From Sulfurisoma sp963709555 (GTDB lineage: Bacteria; Pseudomonadota; Gammaproteobacteria; Burkholderiales; Rhodocyclaceae): 64,000 nt of DNA. A program made the position numbers and the translations under genes. The stretch lies in the NCBI GenBank assembly GCA_963709555.1, contig CAVPWR010000008.1, forward strand, positions 186,001 to 250,000, read 5' to 3'. Positions 51,572 through 60,251 of the stretch are shown here, piece after piece; position 1 is the stretch's first letter; each line of letters starts with the position of its first letter. A model generated the notes under the pieces. It was not told the origin of the DNA. It did not search any database and was given only the letters and a program-made list of their open reading frames with translations.

Positions 51572-53950
51572 GCACCGTAATGTCCTCGCCACAGGATCCG
51601 GGCGGCCTCTCCGACGTCGGCAGCAGGCTGGCCTTCTTCAAGAATCTCCAGACAGTCACCAACAAGATCCATGCGACGTCGAATCTCGACGAGATCATGC
51701 TGGAACTGTCGCAGGACGTCTGCAGCCTGTTCAACGCCGATCGCCTGACGATCTATTCCATCGGCGAGGACAAGGCTTCGATCGTTTCCAAGGTCAAGAC
51801 CGGTCTTAACTCCTTCAAGGATCTGAAGCTGCCGATCGCCGACCAGAGCATTGCCGGCCACGTCGCACTGGCCCGCAAGATCGTCAACATCCGCGACGTT
51901 TACGACGAAGGGGAACTGAAGTCGATCCACCCGCAGCTGCGTTTCCTGCAGGAAGTCGACAAGCGCACCGGCTATCGCACCAAGCAGATGCTGGTATCGC
52001 CGGTCGTCGATGCCCAAAACGGCGACCTCATGGGGGTCGTCCAGATCATCAACAACAAGGCCGGCGTGCCCTTCGCCGCGGTCGCCGAGGAAGGCATCAA
52101 GGGCCTCTGCGAAACGCTGGCCATCGCCTTCAACCAGCGCAACAAGCCGGCACAGGTCGCCAAGTCCAAGTATGACCACCTGGTGCTCGATGCGATCATC
52201 GCCGCGCAGGAGCTCGAGTTGGCGACCCGTACCGCGCGACGCAAGAACGTCGATGTCGAGGAAATCCTCATTACCGAGATGCAAGTGCAGCCCGACAAGA
52301 TCGGTGCCGCCTTGTCCAAGTTCTTCGGCGTGCCCTACGAAACCTACCGCAGCGACCGCATCAAGCCGGTCGACCTGATGAAGAACCTGCGCCGCGAGTA
52401 TGTCGAGCAGAACCAGTGGATCCCGGTCGAGGAGACATCGGAAGGCATCGTTGTCCTGTGCATGGATCCTGAACAGGTCAAGGGCTCGCGCGTCGTCAAC
52501 AACGTCTTTTCCCGCGCCAAGATCGTCTATCGCGTCACCACCGTGCGCGAATTCAAGCAGTCCGTCGACCTGTTCTTCGGCGGGGGCGGGTCGGCTGCCT
52601 ATACCGACGACTCTTCCGTCGGCGATCTGCTCTCGACGCTCGATCAAGGCGAGATGGACGGCGAGGGCGTGGCCGAGGACGTCTCTGCCGCCGCCGACAA
52701 CGAACTGGTCAAGCTGGTGAACAAGGTGATCGTCGACGCCTATCAGCAGGGCGCGTCGGACATCCATATCGAACCCGGCATCGGCAAGGACAAGGTCTCG
52801 ATCCGCTTCCGCAAGGACGGCACGCTGAACAAGTACATCGAGATTCCCGCCAGCTACCGCGCCGCCATGGCAGCCCGCCTCAAGATCATGTGCGACCTCG
52901 ACATCGCCGAGCGCCGCAAGCCGCAGGACGGCAAGATCAAGTTCAAGAAGTTCGGCCCGCTCGACATCGAACTGCGTGTCGCCACCATTCCGACCACCGG
53001 TGGTGTCGAGGATATCGTCATGCGTATCCTGGCCGGCGGCGAACCCATCCCGCTCGACAAGCTCGGCGTGCTGCCGACCAACCTGGTCAAGCTCAAGGAG
53101 TGTGTGTCCAAGCCCTACGGCCTGTTCTTCGTCTGCGGCCCGACCGGTTCGGGCAAGACGACGACGCTGCACTCGGTGCTCGGCTACCTCAACACCGCCG
53201 GAGACCAAAATATGGACGGCCGAGGATCCGGTCGAAATCACGCAAAAGGGCCTGCGCCAGGTGCAGGTTAACAAGAAGGCCGGCCTCGACTTCCCGATGG
53301 TGATGAAGGCCTTCCTCCGCGCCGACCCGGACATCATCATGGTCGGCGAGATGCGCGATGCCGAAACCACGGGCATCGGCATCGAAGCCTCGCTGACCGG
53401 TCACCTGGTGTTCGCCACCCTGCATACCAACAGTGCGCCGGAGTCCATCATCCGCCTGCTCGACATGGGCATGGATCCCTTCAACTTTTCCGATGCCCTG
53501 CTCGGCATCCTCGCCCAGCGCCTGGCCAAGCGGCTGTGCAAATGCAAGGAGGCCTACACGCCGGACGCCGATGAAGTGCGGCTGTTCATGACCGAATACT
53601 GCGGCGAACTGGTAAACACCGAAACCTTCAAGAAAGATCAAAAAGCCGCGATGGAGGCGACCTACCAGCGCCTCGTCAAGGATTACGGCAAGGACGGCAA
53701 ACTCCAGTTTCACCGCGCCAAGGGTTGCGAAGCCTGCAACAAGAGCGGCTACAAGGGCCGTGTCGGCTTGCACGAGCTGATGGTTGGCACCGATGCGACC
53801 AAGAAGCTGATCCAGGAGCATGCCCGCGTCGCCCAGCTGGTTGCGCAGGCGCTGGAGGATGGCATGCTGACGCTGAAGATGGACGGCATGGAAAAGGTGT
53901 GTCAGGGCGTCACCGACATGAAGCAGGTACGCGCGGTCTGCATCAAGTAA
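51568..53950 (+). CDS. GAF-domain GspE/PilB-like secretion/pilus ATPase, apparent +1 frameshift
   Basis: About 793 residues when one base near 53201 is removed: YLNT then joins PETKIWTAEDPVEITQKGL. Residues 25-190 are a GAF domain of the phosphodiesterase type (RTGYRTKQMLVSPV, GVVQIINNKAGVPF). An MshEN-like region follows, then the ATPase with Walker A GPTGSGKTTT near residue 525, Asp/His-box region ADPDIIMVGEMRDAE and a cysteine zinc motif (LCKCKEAY ... CEACNKSGYKGR) in which the first pair is CxC rather than the usual CxxC. PilB-type enzymes do not normally carry a GAF sensor, so extension of a pilus may be ligand-gated. Confidence 0.88.
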
Positions 53951-53967
53951 GTGTAAGGGGATTCCCT

Positions 53968-55590
53968 ATGGACTCGGTCGAAGACCTGTTCCGCCGGCTC
54001 GAACAACTCAATGCCATCGGCGCTTCGCTCTCCAAGGAGCGCGACATCAACCGGCTGCTCGAGAGCATCCTCGTCGCCGCCAAGACCATCACCCATGCCG
54101 ACGGCGGAACCCTCTACCGCGTGACCGAGGACGGCCAGGCGCTGCGCTTCGAAATCCTCCGCACCGACTCGCTGCACATCGCGCTGGGCGGCACCACCGG
54201 CAACCCGATCACCTTCCCCAATCTGCCGCTGCACGACGACAAGGGCAATCCGAACAATTCGCTGGTGGCCGCCTACGCGGCCCTGCACGACAAGACGGTC
54301 AATATCGCCGACGCCTACACCGAGGCCGGGTTCGACTTTTCCGGCACGCGCAAGTTCGACGAGCGCACCGGCTACCGCTCGCAATCCTTCCTCACGGTGC
54401 CGATGAAGAACCACGAGAACGAGATCATCGGCGTTCTCCAGCTCATCAACGCCAAGCAGCAGGGTAGCGGCAAGGTCGTACCCTTCTCGGCATCGGACCA
54501 GCGCCTGGCCGAGTCGCTCGCTTCGCAGGCGGCCATCGCCCTGACCAACCGCCAGCTGATCACCCAGCTGGAAACCCTGTTCGAGTCCTTCATCAACCTC
54601 ATCAACCTCGCGATCGACGAAAAATCACCCTACACGGGCGGGCATTGCCAGCGCGTGCCCGAGCTGACGATGATGATCGCCGAGGCGGTCAACGCGACCA
54701 GCGAAGGTCCGCTGGCTGACTTCCAGATGACCGACAAGGATCGCTACGAGTTGAAAATCGCCGGCCTGCTGCACGACTGCGGCAAGGTCACCACGCCGGT
54801 GCATGTCGTCGACAAGGCGACCAAGCTGCAGACGCTGTTCGATCGCATGCATCTGGTCGATACCCGCTTCGAGGTGCTCAAGCGCGATGCGGAGAACCAT
54901 GCGCTGCGCCAGCAGCTCGCCCTGCGCGAAGAGCGCGATGCGGCGGCCGAGGACGCCATCTGGGACCGATGCCAGGCGGAGCTGGCCGCTCTCGACGACG
55001 AGCGACAGTTCCTGCGTCGCTCCAACATCGGCGGCGAGGCCATGTCCGAGGCCGACCAGCAGCGCGTGCGCGACATCGGGCAGGGCCACAAGTGGCGCAA
55101 CGTCGAGGGGGTGGAGGCGGATTTCCTGACAGACGACGAAATCGAGAACCTGAGCATCCGCGCCGGCACGCTGACCCAGAAGGAGCGCGAAATCATCAAC
55201 TACCACATCGTCGCCACCATCAAGATGCTGGAGCAGTTGCCATGGCCCAAGCACCTGCAGAGCGTGCCCGAATACGCCGGCGGCCATCACGAACGCATGG
55301 ACGGCAAGGGCTATCCCAAGGGCTTGACGCGTGAGCAGATGTCGCTGCAGGCGCGCATGATGGGCATCGCCGACATCTTCGAGGCGCTGACGGCGCGCGA
55401 TCGGCCCTACAAGCACGGCATGAAGCTGTCGCAGGCGCTGTCGATCATGGAGAACTTCAAGAAAAATGGCCATATCGACCCGGACCTATATGATGTGTTT
55501 TTGCATCAAAAGATCTTTTTGAAATACGCTCAGCGATTCCTCGATCAAGCGCAAATCGATATTGGCGCAACATCATCATCTTGGGGATGA
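53968..55590 (+). CDS. GAF/HD-GYP protein, probable c-di-GMP phosphodiesterase
   Basis: A 540-residue cytoplasmic protein. The GAF domain (20-195) shares RKFDERTGYRSQSFLTVP and IIGVLQLINAK with the neighbouring ATPase GAF. The HD-GYP domain follows with GGHCQRV, LLHDCGK and HHERMDGKGYPKGL all intact, consistent with c-di-GMP hydrolysis. An unusual insertion of about 120 residues, partly coiled coil (ENHALRQQLALREERDAAAE), separates the HD and GYP halves. Last gene of the signalling array, ending 169 bp before the short pilin. Confidence 0.92.
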   Translation: MDSVEDLFRRLEQLNAIGASLSKERDINRLLESILVAAKTITHADGGTLYRVTEDGQALRFEILRTDSLHIALGGTTGNPITFPNLPLHDDKGNPNNSLVAAYAALHDKTVNIADAYTEAGFDFSGTRKFDERTGYRSQSFLTVPMKNHENEIIGVLQLINAKQQGSGKVVPFSASDQRLAESLASQAAIALTNRQLITQLETLFESFINLINLAIDEKSPYTGGHCQRVPELTMMIAEAVNATSEGPLADFQMTDKDRYELKIAGLLHDCGKVTTPVHVVDKATKLQTLFDRMHLVDTRFEVLKRDAENHALRQQLALREERDAAAEDAIWDRCQAELAALDDERQFLRRSNIGGEAMSEADQQRVRDIGQGHKWRNVEGVEADFLTDDEIENLSIRAGTLTQKEREIINYHIVATIKMLEQLPWPKHLQSVPEYAGGHHERMDGKGYPKGLTREQMSLQARMMGIADIFEALTARDRPYKHGMKLSQALSIMENFKKNGHIDPDLYDVFLHQKIFLKYAQRFLDQAQIDIGATSSSWG

Positions 55591-55610
55591 CAATTTTCAT
55601 CACCCAGCCG

Positions 55611-55646
55611 CCCTAGAATCGTCACCGCGCCCCCTAGAATCGTCAC
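55611..55646. promoter_or_regulatory. Paired direct repeats upstream of the pilin promoter
   Basis: CCCTAGAATCGTCAC occurs at 55611-55625 and again at 55632-55646, 21 bp start to start (two helical turns). A weaker third relative (CCCTGGGAAAATCGTG) begins at 55651. They lie 52-87 bp upstream of the sigma-54 promoter, the place for an NtrC-type activator. Confidence 0.7.
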
Positions 55647-55697
55647 TTGACCCTGGGAAAATCGTGAAAAATGTCACAAAAATTGGCCTCATTTCTC

Positions 55698-55713
55698 TGG
55701 CACGAACTGTGCT
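55698..55713 (+). promoter_or_regulatory. Sigma-54 promoter of the short pilin gene
   Basis: TGGCACGAACTGTGCT matches the -24/-12 consensus TGGCACG-N4-TTGCA with correct GG-to-GC spacing and one mismatch in the -12 box. Transcription would start near 55724, 36 bp before the pilin ATG. RpoN/PilR control is usual for pilA. Confidence 0.75.
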
Positions 55714-55759
55714 TTAATTTCATTGCGACGGATTCCCGTCATGTCCAAGGAGAGAATCA

Positions 55760-55945
55760 ATGATCAAGCGTATGCAAAAGGGTTTTACCCTGATCGAGTT
55801 GATGATCGTGGTTGCGATCATCGGCATTCTGGCGGCGATCGCCATTCCGCAGTTCAGCGAGTACACGAAGAAGGCCGAGAACAAGGCTGCGCAATCCGAT
55901 GCGCGCAACTTCATGACGGCTGCCATCGCCAACTCGAACAACTAA
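55760..55945 (+). CDS. Short type IV pilin, Geobacter PilA-N-like
   Basis: A 61-residue prepilin: leader MIKRMQKG, cleavage before Phe, then FTLIELMIVVAIIGILAAIA with Glu5 and a short alpha helix. The mature protein is only about 53 residues and has no globular beta-domain, unlike ordinary 140-160-residue pilins, but like the truncated PilA of Geobacter. Aromatic residues are F1, F24, Y27 and F43, the first three at the same places as in Geobacter. AAGGAG precedes the ATG. The stop is followed after 13 bp by a secreted small protein. Confidence 0.88.
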   Translation: MIKRMQKGFTLIELMIVVAIIGILAAIAIPQFSEYTKKAENKAAQSDARNFMTAAIANSNN

Positions 55946-55958
55946 GAAGGAACTCGCC

Positions 55959-56351
55959 ATGAAAATTTCGAAAATTCTTGCAATCGCCACCCTTGCTGTC
56001 GCAGCGGGTCAATCGTTTAACGCAATTGCGGTGACGGCTACTGCATGCACCGGCGTAGCCGGGTCCATCACCCCCTTTGGTACTGTTGGCGAGTCGCGGA
56101 GTGACACTACGTCGTTCGTGAAGACCGGTTTCTCGGTCCAGTGCTCGAGCAATGTGTGGATGAACTACAATGACGTATCGGCCACTGTTTTTGGCGTGGC
56201 TGCAGCTTCGGTCAAGGGTAATCAGGTCGTGGGTGGCAACAGCAACGGCGGTGCGATCAAGCAGATTGGATCCGCGTGTCCGACGACTGGTTGTACCTCT
56301 GCTCTCGTGAATTCTGCAACGACCCACGCTTACGTTACTGGCGGTTCCTGA
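55959..56351 (+). CDS. Small secreted protein, putative partner of the short pilin
   Basis: A 130-residue protein with clear signal peptide (ILAIATLAVAAGQSFNAIA) and a mature part of about 105 residues rich in Ser, Thr, Gly and Val with four cysteines, enough for two disulfides. Base composition is visibly less GC-rich than the window average. It is co-transcribed with the pilin and followed by a strong terminator. By position it resembles the PilA-C protein encoded next to short PilA in Geobacter, which replaces the missing globular domain. I see no known domain. Confidence 0.75.
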   Translation: MKISKILAIATLAVAAGQSFNAIAVTATACTGVAGSITPFGTVGESRSDTTSFVKTGFSVQCSSNVWMNYNDVSATVFGVAAASVKGNQVVGGNSNGGAIKQIGSACPTTGCTSALVNSATTHAYVTGGS

Positions 56352-56375
56352 TATCCCAGTTTTTTGGAAATGCCC

Positions 56376-56402
56376 AAAAAGCGTGCCTCGGCGCGCTTTT
56401 TT
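56376..56402 (+). terminator. Intrinsic terminator of the pilin operon
   Basis: AAAAAGCGTGCC (from 56376) pairs with GGCGCGCTTTTT (one G-U) and runs into six T residues. It isolates the two-gene pilin transcript from the glycosyltransferase gene. Confidence 0.85.
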
Positions 56403-56433
56403 GGTTTTGTAGGGGTGCATTCCTTTTGTAACG

Positions 56434-58464
56434 ATGGCGAGTGGGCGAGAAATGCAAGCGCAGGTCAAAAGCAAGGGCAAGGGCGGCATTAAGCACGATG
56501 CACACTTTTCGCGTCTGAATGACCTGCTCGAGCGCGGCGAATTCGGCCGCCTGGCCGATGCAAGTCGCGAGGTCCTGCGCGGCAACAAGCAGCATCACTT
56601 TGCTCACAAGGCGCTGACCACGGCGCTGCTCGAGTTGGGGCAGGTCAAGGCCGCGATCCCTGCCCTGCAACTGGCGGTGCGCAAGTTTCCGAACGACCCG
56701 GAACTTCAAAACAATCTGGGCATCGCCTTTTCGCTGAATCTGCAATGGCCCTCCGCCATGAGGAGCTTCGAGCAGGCACTGAAGCTCGACCCAACAAACG
56801 CTTTGACCCACAAGAATCTCGGGTTGGCGTATTTCCGCATGCACCGCTGGTTCGATGCCCTGCCGCCGCTGATTCGCGCCATCGAACTTTATGACGGCGA
56901 ATTCGTCGAGGCGGTTGAACTTCTGGCGAACGCGCTTGGCGAAGCCAACAAGCTGGAAGAAGCCAAGGAGTGCATCGAGGAACTACTGTCCGCAAGCCCG
57001 GATGATCGCGGCCATTTGGCGACACTGCTCTCGGTTAGCTTCAAGCTCTGCGACTGGCGCGAAAGCAGAGAATTGCTGGCGCGTCTGCAGGCCAATATTT
57101 TCGACCCGTCCCGCCCGGGGGGGATGTGCAACCCGTTCACTCTCTTTTACCTGCCCGGATTTTCGCAGGCTGCCATCAAGCAGGCTACGGAATATTTCGT
57201 CAGTCTCAATCTGCCGGCCAGATTGCTGGACCCGCAAAGTCATGGAGATGACGTTTCCGGTCTGAAGGCGCTGCAACCGGCGGTCGTCCAGTCAGCCATC
57301 GATGTCCGCAAGCGCCCGCTGCGCATCGGCTATCTTTCGGCCGACCTGCGCAACCATCCGGTGGGACTGGTCATTCCCGAGATCATCGAATGCCATGATC
57401 GCAATGAGGTGTTTGTGATTGCCTACGCCTTGTCGGCGGATGACGGCAGCGAAATTCGCCGGCGGCTGCAGGCGGCGTTCGACAATTTCGTGGTGGTCGG
57501 CGAGCAGGATCACCTGGCGATCGCGGAGCGGATGCGCACCGACCGAATCGACATTCTGGTGGATCTGCATGGATGGACCTCGCTGGGCCGTCCCGAGGTG
57601 TTGGCCCTGCGCCCGGCGCCGGTTATCGCCAACTGGCTGGGTTATGCCGGCACCCTGGGCCACCCCCGCTTGGCCGACTACATTATTGGTGACCCGGTAG
57701 TTACGCCCATCGGCGAGGCCGACGATTACACGGAGACGATTGCGCAGCTGCCGCACTGTTATCTGCCTTACGATACGAAACGACCGGTTGGCTCGCCGCC
57801 GGATCGTGTTAGTGCGGGGTTGCCGGAACAGGTGTTTGTATTCTGCTGCTTCAACAACGTCTACAAAATCAACCCCGAAGTATTCGACCTGTGGTGCCGC
57901 ATACTCGCGGCCTGTCCGGGCAGCGTGCTCTGGCTCTCGGGCCGGCGCGAGAGCGCCAGAAGCAACCTGTGCCGGGAAGCCGAACTGCGCGGCATCGAGC
58001 CGGAGCGCATTGTTTTCGCCCCCGCCGTGGATGGCCATGCCGAGCACTTGGCGCGCATTTCTCTCGCCGACCTGGCGCTCGATCCGTTTCCGTACAACTC
58101 CCATTCGACGGGACTGGATACGCTGTGGGCGGGCGTGCCCATGGTCAGCCTGCGCGGCGACACCTTTGCCGGCCGGGTCGGGGCCAGCATGCTTGAGGCG
58201 GCCAATCTGTCGCATCTCGTTGCCGCATCGGCTGAAGATTATTTCCGGATTGCGACGCGATTGTACGAGGCACCGGCAGATTTGCAGGCCTGTCGCCGTG
58301 TTCTTGTAGACGGACAGGCTCGGCGCGAGCTCCCGGTTTTTGACATGATGGGGTTTGCCCGCGACCTCGAGTCCCTTTACCGCCAGATGTGGCAGAACCA
58401 CCTTGGTGGCCGGCGTGAAGCTATTTTGGCGGAAGGCAGCAGGATTACCCACTCAGGCCTGTAA
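56434..58464 (+). CDS. TPR-containing OGT-like glycosyltransferase (GT41)
   Basis: A 676-residue soluble protein: TPR repeats over about residues 25-200 (LGIAFSLNLQWPSAMRSFEQALKLDPTN), then a GT41/SPINDLY catalytic region (RIGYLSADLRNHPVG, VDLHGWTSLGRPEVLALRPAPV, LGYAGTLGHP, DPFPYNSHSTGLDTLWAGVPMVSL). Such enzymes add single sugars to protein Ser/Thr. Next to the pilin operon, it is a candidate pilin or partner-protein glycosyltransferase. No usable Shine-Dalgarno is obvious at ATG 56434; ATG 56452 is an alternative. Confidence 0.88.
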   Translation: MASGREMQAQVKSKGKGGIKHDAHFSRLNDLLERGEFGRLADASREVLRGNKQHHFAHKALTTALLELGQVKAAIPALQLAVRKFPNDPELQNNLGIAFSLNLQWPSAMRSFEQALKLDPTNALTHKNLGLAYFRMHRWFDALPPLIRAIELYDGEFVEAVELLANALGEANKLEEAKECIEELLSASPDDRGHLATLLSVSFKLCDWRESRELLARLQANIFDPSRPGGMCNPFTLFYLPGFSQAAIKQATEYFVSLNLPARLLDPQSHGDDVSGLKALQPAVVQSAIDVRKRPLRIGYLSADLRNHPVGLVIPEIIECHDRNEVFVIAYALSADDGSEIRRRLQAAFDNFVVVGEQDHLAIAERMRTDRIDILVDLHGWTSLGRPEVLALRPAPVIANWLGYAGTLGHPRLADYIIGDPVVTPIGEADDYTETIAQLPHCYLPYDTKRPVGSPPDRVSAGLPEQVFVFCCFNNVYKINPEVFDLWCRILAACPGSVLWLSGRRESARSNLCREAELRGIEPERIVFAPAVDGHAEHLARISLADLALDPFPYNSHSTGLDTLWAGVPMVSLRGDTFAGRVGASMLEAANLSHLVAASAEDYFRIATRLYEAPADLQACRRVLVDGQARRELPVFDMMGFARDLESLYRQMWQNHLGGRREAILAEGSRITHSGL

Positions 58465-58504
58465 GGTGTTTGCCGGCCAGTGAGTGGGAAGAGGAAATCG
58501 TATC

Positions 58505-58582
58505 ATGTCGAGTTTGCAATGCATGCTTGAAGATGAAACCGCCGCGATTCAGCCGGCAGATTCTTGCATTAGGGGAATGTGA
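58505..58582 (+). CDS. Candidate 25-residue coupled small ORF
   Basis: ATG 58505 is preceded by AGAGGAAA and encodes an acidic peptide (MSSLQCMLEDETAAIQPADS plus five residues) whose TGA overlaps the ATG of the permease gene. Good ribosome binding site and stop/start overlap support translation; conservation is untested. Confidence 0.4.
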   Translation: MSSLQCMLEDETAAIQPADSCIRGM

Positions 58583-59382
58583 TGTGGCAGTTTGTGCTTT
58601 CGACGTGGCGTGCGGGTATCCGCAGTCGCAGCATCCGCGCTGTCTTGGTGGTCGGCCTTCTGCTCGTGGGTGTCGCTTATCTTTCCGCCTCTTTTTCACC
58701 CCGGCAACCGAAGACCGTGGCGCTGGATGTCGGCCTTTCGGGCATCCGCCTGTCGTTGGTACTTTTTTCACTGTTCTGGGTACTGGAAATGTTGGGGATG
58801 GAAATCCAACGGCGGACGGTGTTGTTCTCGCTGAGCTATCCGACAGCGCGGGGCAAGTACCTTTTGGGACGATTTCTGGGGGTTTCGAGCCTGCTCGGCG
58901 TTGCTGCACTGTTGCTCGGCGGACTGCTTTGGGTTGTCGTTCTATATTCCGGAGGTAACTACACGCAGGGGTTTTCGATTGCCGCGGGATCGGCCTATTG
59001 GGCGACCATTTTCGGTTTGTGGGTTGATGTGGTTGTGGTGACTGCCTTCACCGTTTGGGTGGCCAGCATTTCAACGGTGACGATGCTACCCCTGGCCCTG
59101 GGACTCGCCTTCGCAATGGCGGGGAAAAGTCTGGGTGCCGTGGTCGACTACCTTGCACAAGGTGCGGAAGGAGACCCCAACATTCAGCGTCTGGCACCGC
59201 TGATCGATGCGATCCAATGGGTGTTGCCCGACCTGTCGCGGCTTGACTGGCGCTTCTGGCCAATGTACGGTCTCATGCCGGATCAGGCTGCGGTGACTGG
59301 TAGCCTCGTGCTGGCGGCCAGTTACATTTCCGCATTGCTGGCGCTGGCAGTGATGATGTTCAAACGTCGTGAGTTCAATTAG
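58582..59382 (+). CDS. ABC-2 type membrane permease
   Basis: A 266-residue protein with six hydrophobic segments and an ABC-2 layout (TWRAGIRSRSIRAVLVVGLLLVG, LGMEIQRRTVLFSLSYPTARGKYLLGRF). The ATPase is encoded two genes downstream, with an unrelated protein between them. GTG 58579 is a possible alternative start directly before ATG 58582. Substrate unknown. Confidence 0.8.
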   Translation: MWQFVLSTWRAGIRSRSIRAVLVVGLLLVGVAYLSASFSPRQPKTVALDVGLSGIRLSLVLFSLFWVLEMLGMEIQRRTVLFSLSYPTARGKYLLGRFLGVSSLLGVAALLLGGLLWVVVLYSGGNYTQGFSIAAGSAYWATIFGLWVDVVVVTAFTVWVASISTVTMLPLALGLAFAMAGKSLGAVVDYLAQGAEGDPNIQRLAPLIDAIQWVLPDLSRLDWRFWPMYGLMPDQAAVTGSLVLAASYISALLALAVMMFKRREFN

Positions 59383-59399
59383 TTCAGGACTGCATTGCG

Positions 59400-60251
59400 G
59401 TGATCAAAGCATTGCTCAATCGGGGATCTGGACTGACGTTTCTGTGTGCAGCGGCGCTTTTCATGGCCACTGTGGATCACATGAAATCTGTGCCGAGAAA
59501 GGAAGTTCGCGTCGAGATGCAGGTGGCGCTGCCGTTGTTCGTGCAGGTATTCCTGGCGGCGGGCGATCGATTCCTTGCGGCAAATCTGGCGTCAATACGG
59601 GCTTTGGTTGTCGATACGCGAAAAATGCGTAACGAGGATTACACCGTGCTGGCCAAGGTCCAGGTCGATGCTTCCTGGCTGAACCCGGCCCATGAAGACA
59701 ACTACTACATCGCCGCATCGATATTGTCCTGGAATGAGCAGGTTGATCCGGCGCAGACGGTGCTGGCGCGGGCGACCAAAGCGCGTCCCTTCGACTATCA
59801 GCCGGCGTTCCTCTATGCGTTCAACCAGCTTCACTTCAAGGGCGATGCCGTCGGCGCCTCGGCGTGGATGCGTGAGGCTGCCGAACATCTGCCGGAAGGG
59901 CAAAACCGCCTGCACATGCAGAATCTCGCGGCAATCTGGCTAGACCGGGCAGAGGACAGCGACCTGGCCATCCGTGTGGTGGAGGCCATGGCAGAACAGG
60001 CCAAGCGTCAGGATTTCAAGCTTTATCTGCGTACGCGCGTTGTGCGCCTGCGCGCATTGCGCGATCTGCGACTCGCGGTTGCGGTGTTCGAGCAGCGTTT
60101 CTCGCGTGCGCCCAAGGCACTCGATGAACTTGTCAGCGCCGGTTGCATCAAGGAAATACCGAACGACCCAATTGGCTTTGGATTCGCCCTTGATGGCCAG
60201 GGACGAGTAGCTTTGCGCAAATCCCCTCCTGTACCTGGAAAAAATGAATAA
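59400..60251 (+). CDS. Membrane-anchored helical repeat protein of unknown function
   Basis: A 283-residue protein with GTG start, an N-terminal anchor or signal (LTFLCAAALFMATV) and TPR/Sel1-like helices (DNYYIAASILSWNEQVDPAQ, AEHLPEGQNRLHMQNLAAIWLDRA). The C-terminus has a short motif FEQRFSRAPKALDELVSAG reminiscent of a domain following pilin-like or prepilin-processing partners. It sits between the permease and ATPase genes and overlaps the latter by 8 bp, so it probably belongs to the transporter complex. Confidence 0.65.
   Translation: MIKALLNRGSGLTFLCAAALFMATVDHMKSVPRKEVRVEMQVALPLFVQVFLAAGDRFLAANLASIRALVVDTRKMRNEDYTVLAKVQVDASWLNPAHEDNYYIAASILSWNEQVDPAQTVLARATKARPFDYQPAFLYAFNQLHFKGDAVGASAWMREAAEHLPEGQNRLHMQNLAAIWLDRAEDSDLAIRVVEAMAEQAKRQDFKLYLRTRVVRLRALRDLRLAVAVFEQRFSRAPKALDELVSAGCIKEIPNDPIGFGFALDGQGRVALRKSPPVPGKNE

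Noticed and set aside
55760..55945. The short pilin as a frameshifted full-length pilin
   Set aside because: It has its own stop, a following Shine-Dalgarno and a downstream gene with a complete signal peptide; no beta-domain coding sequence is found in other frames.
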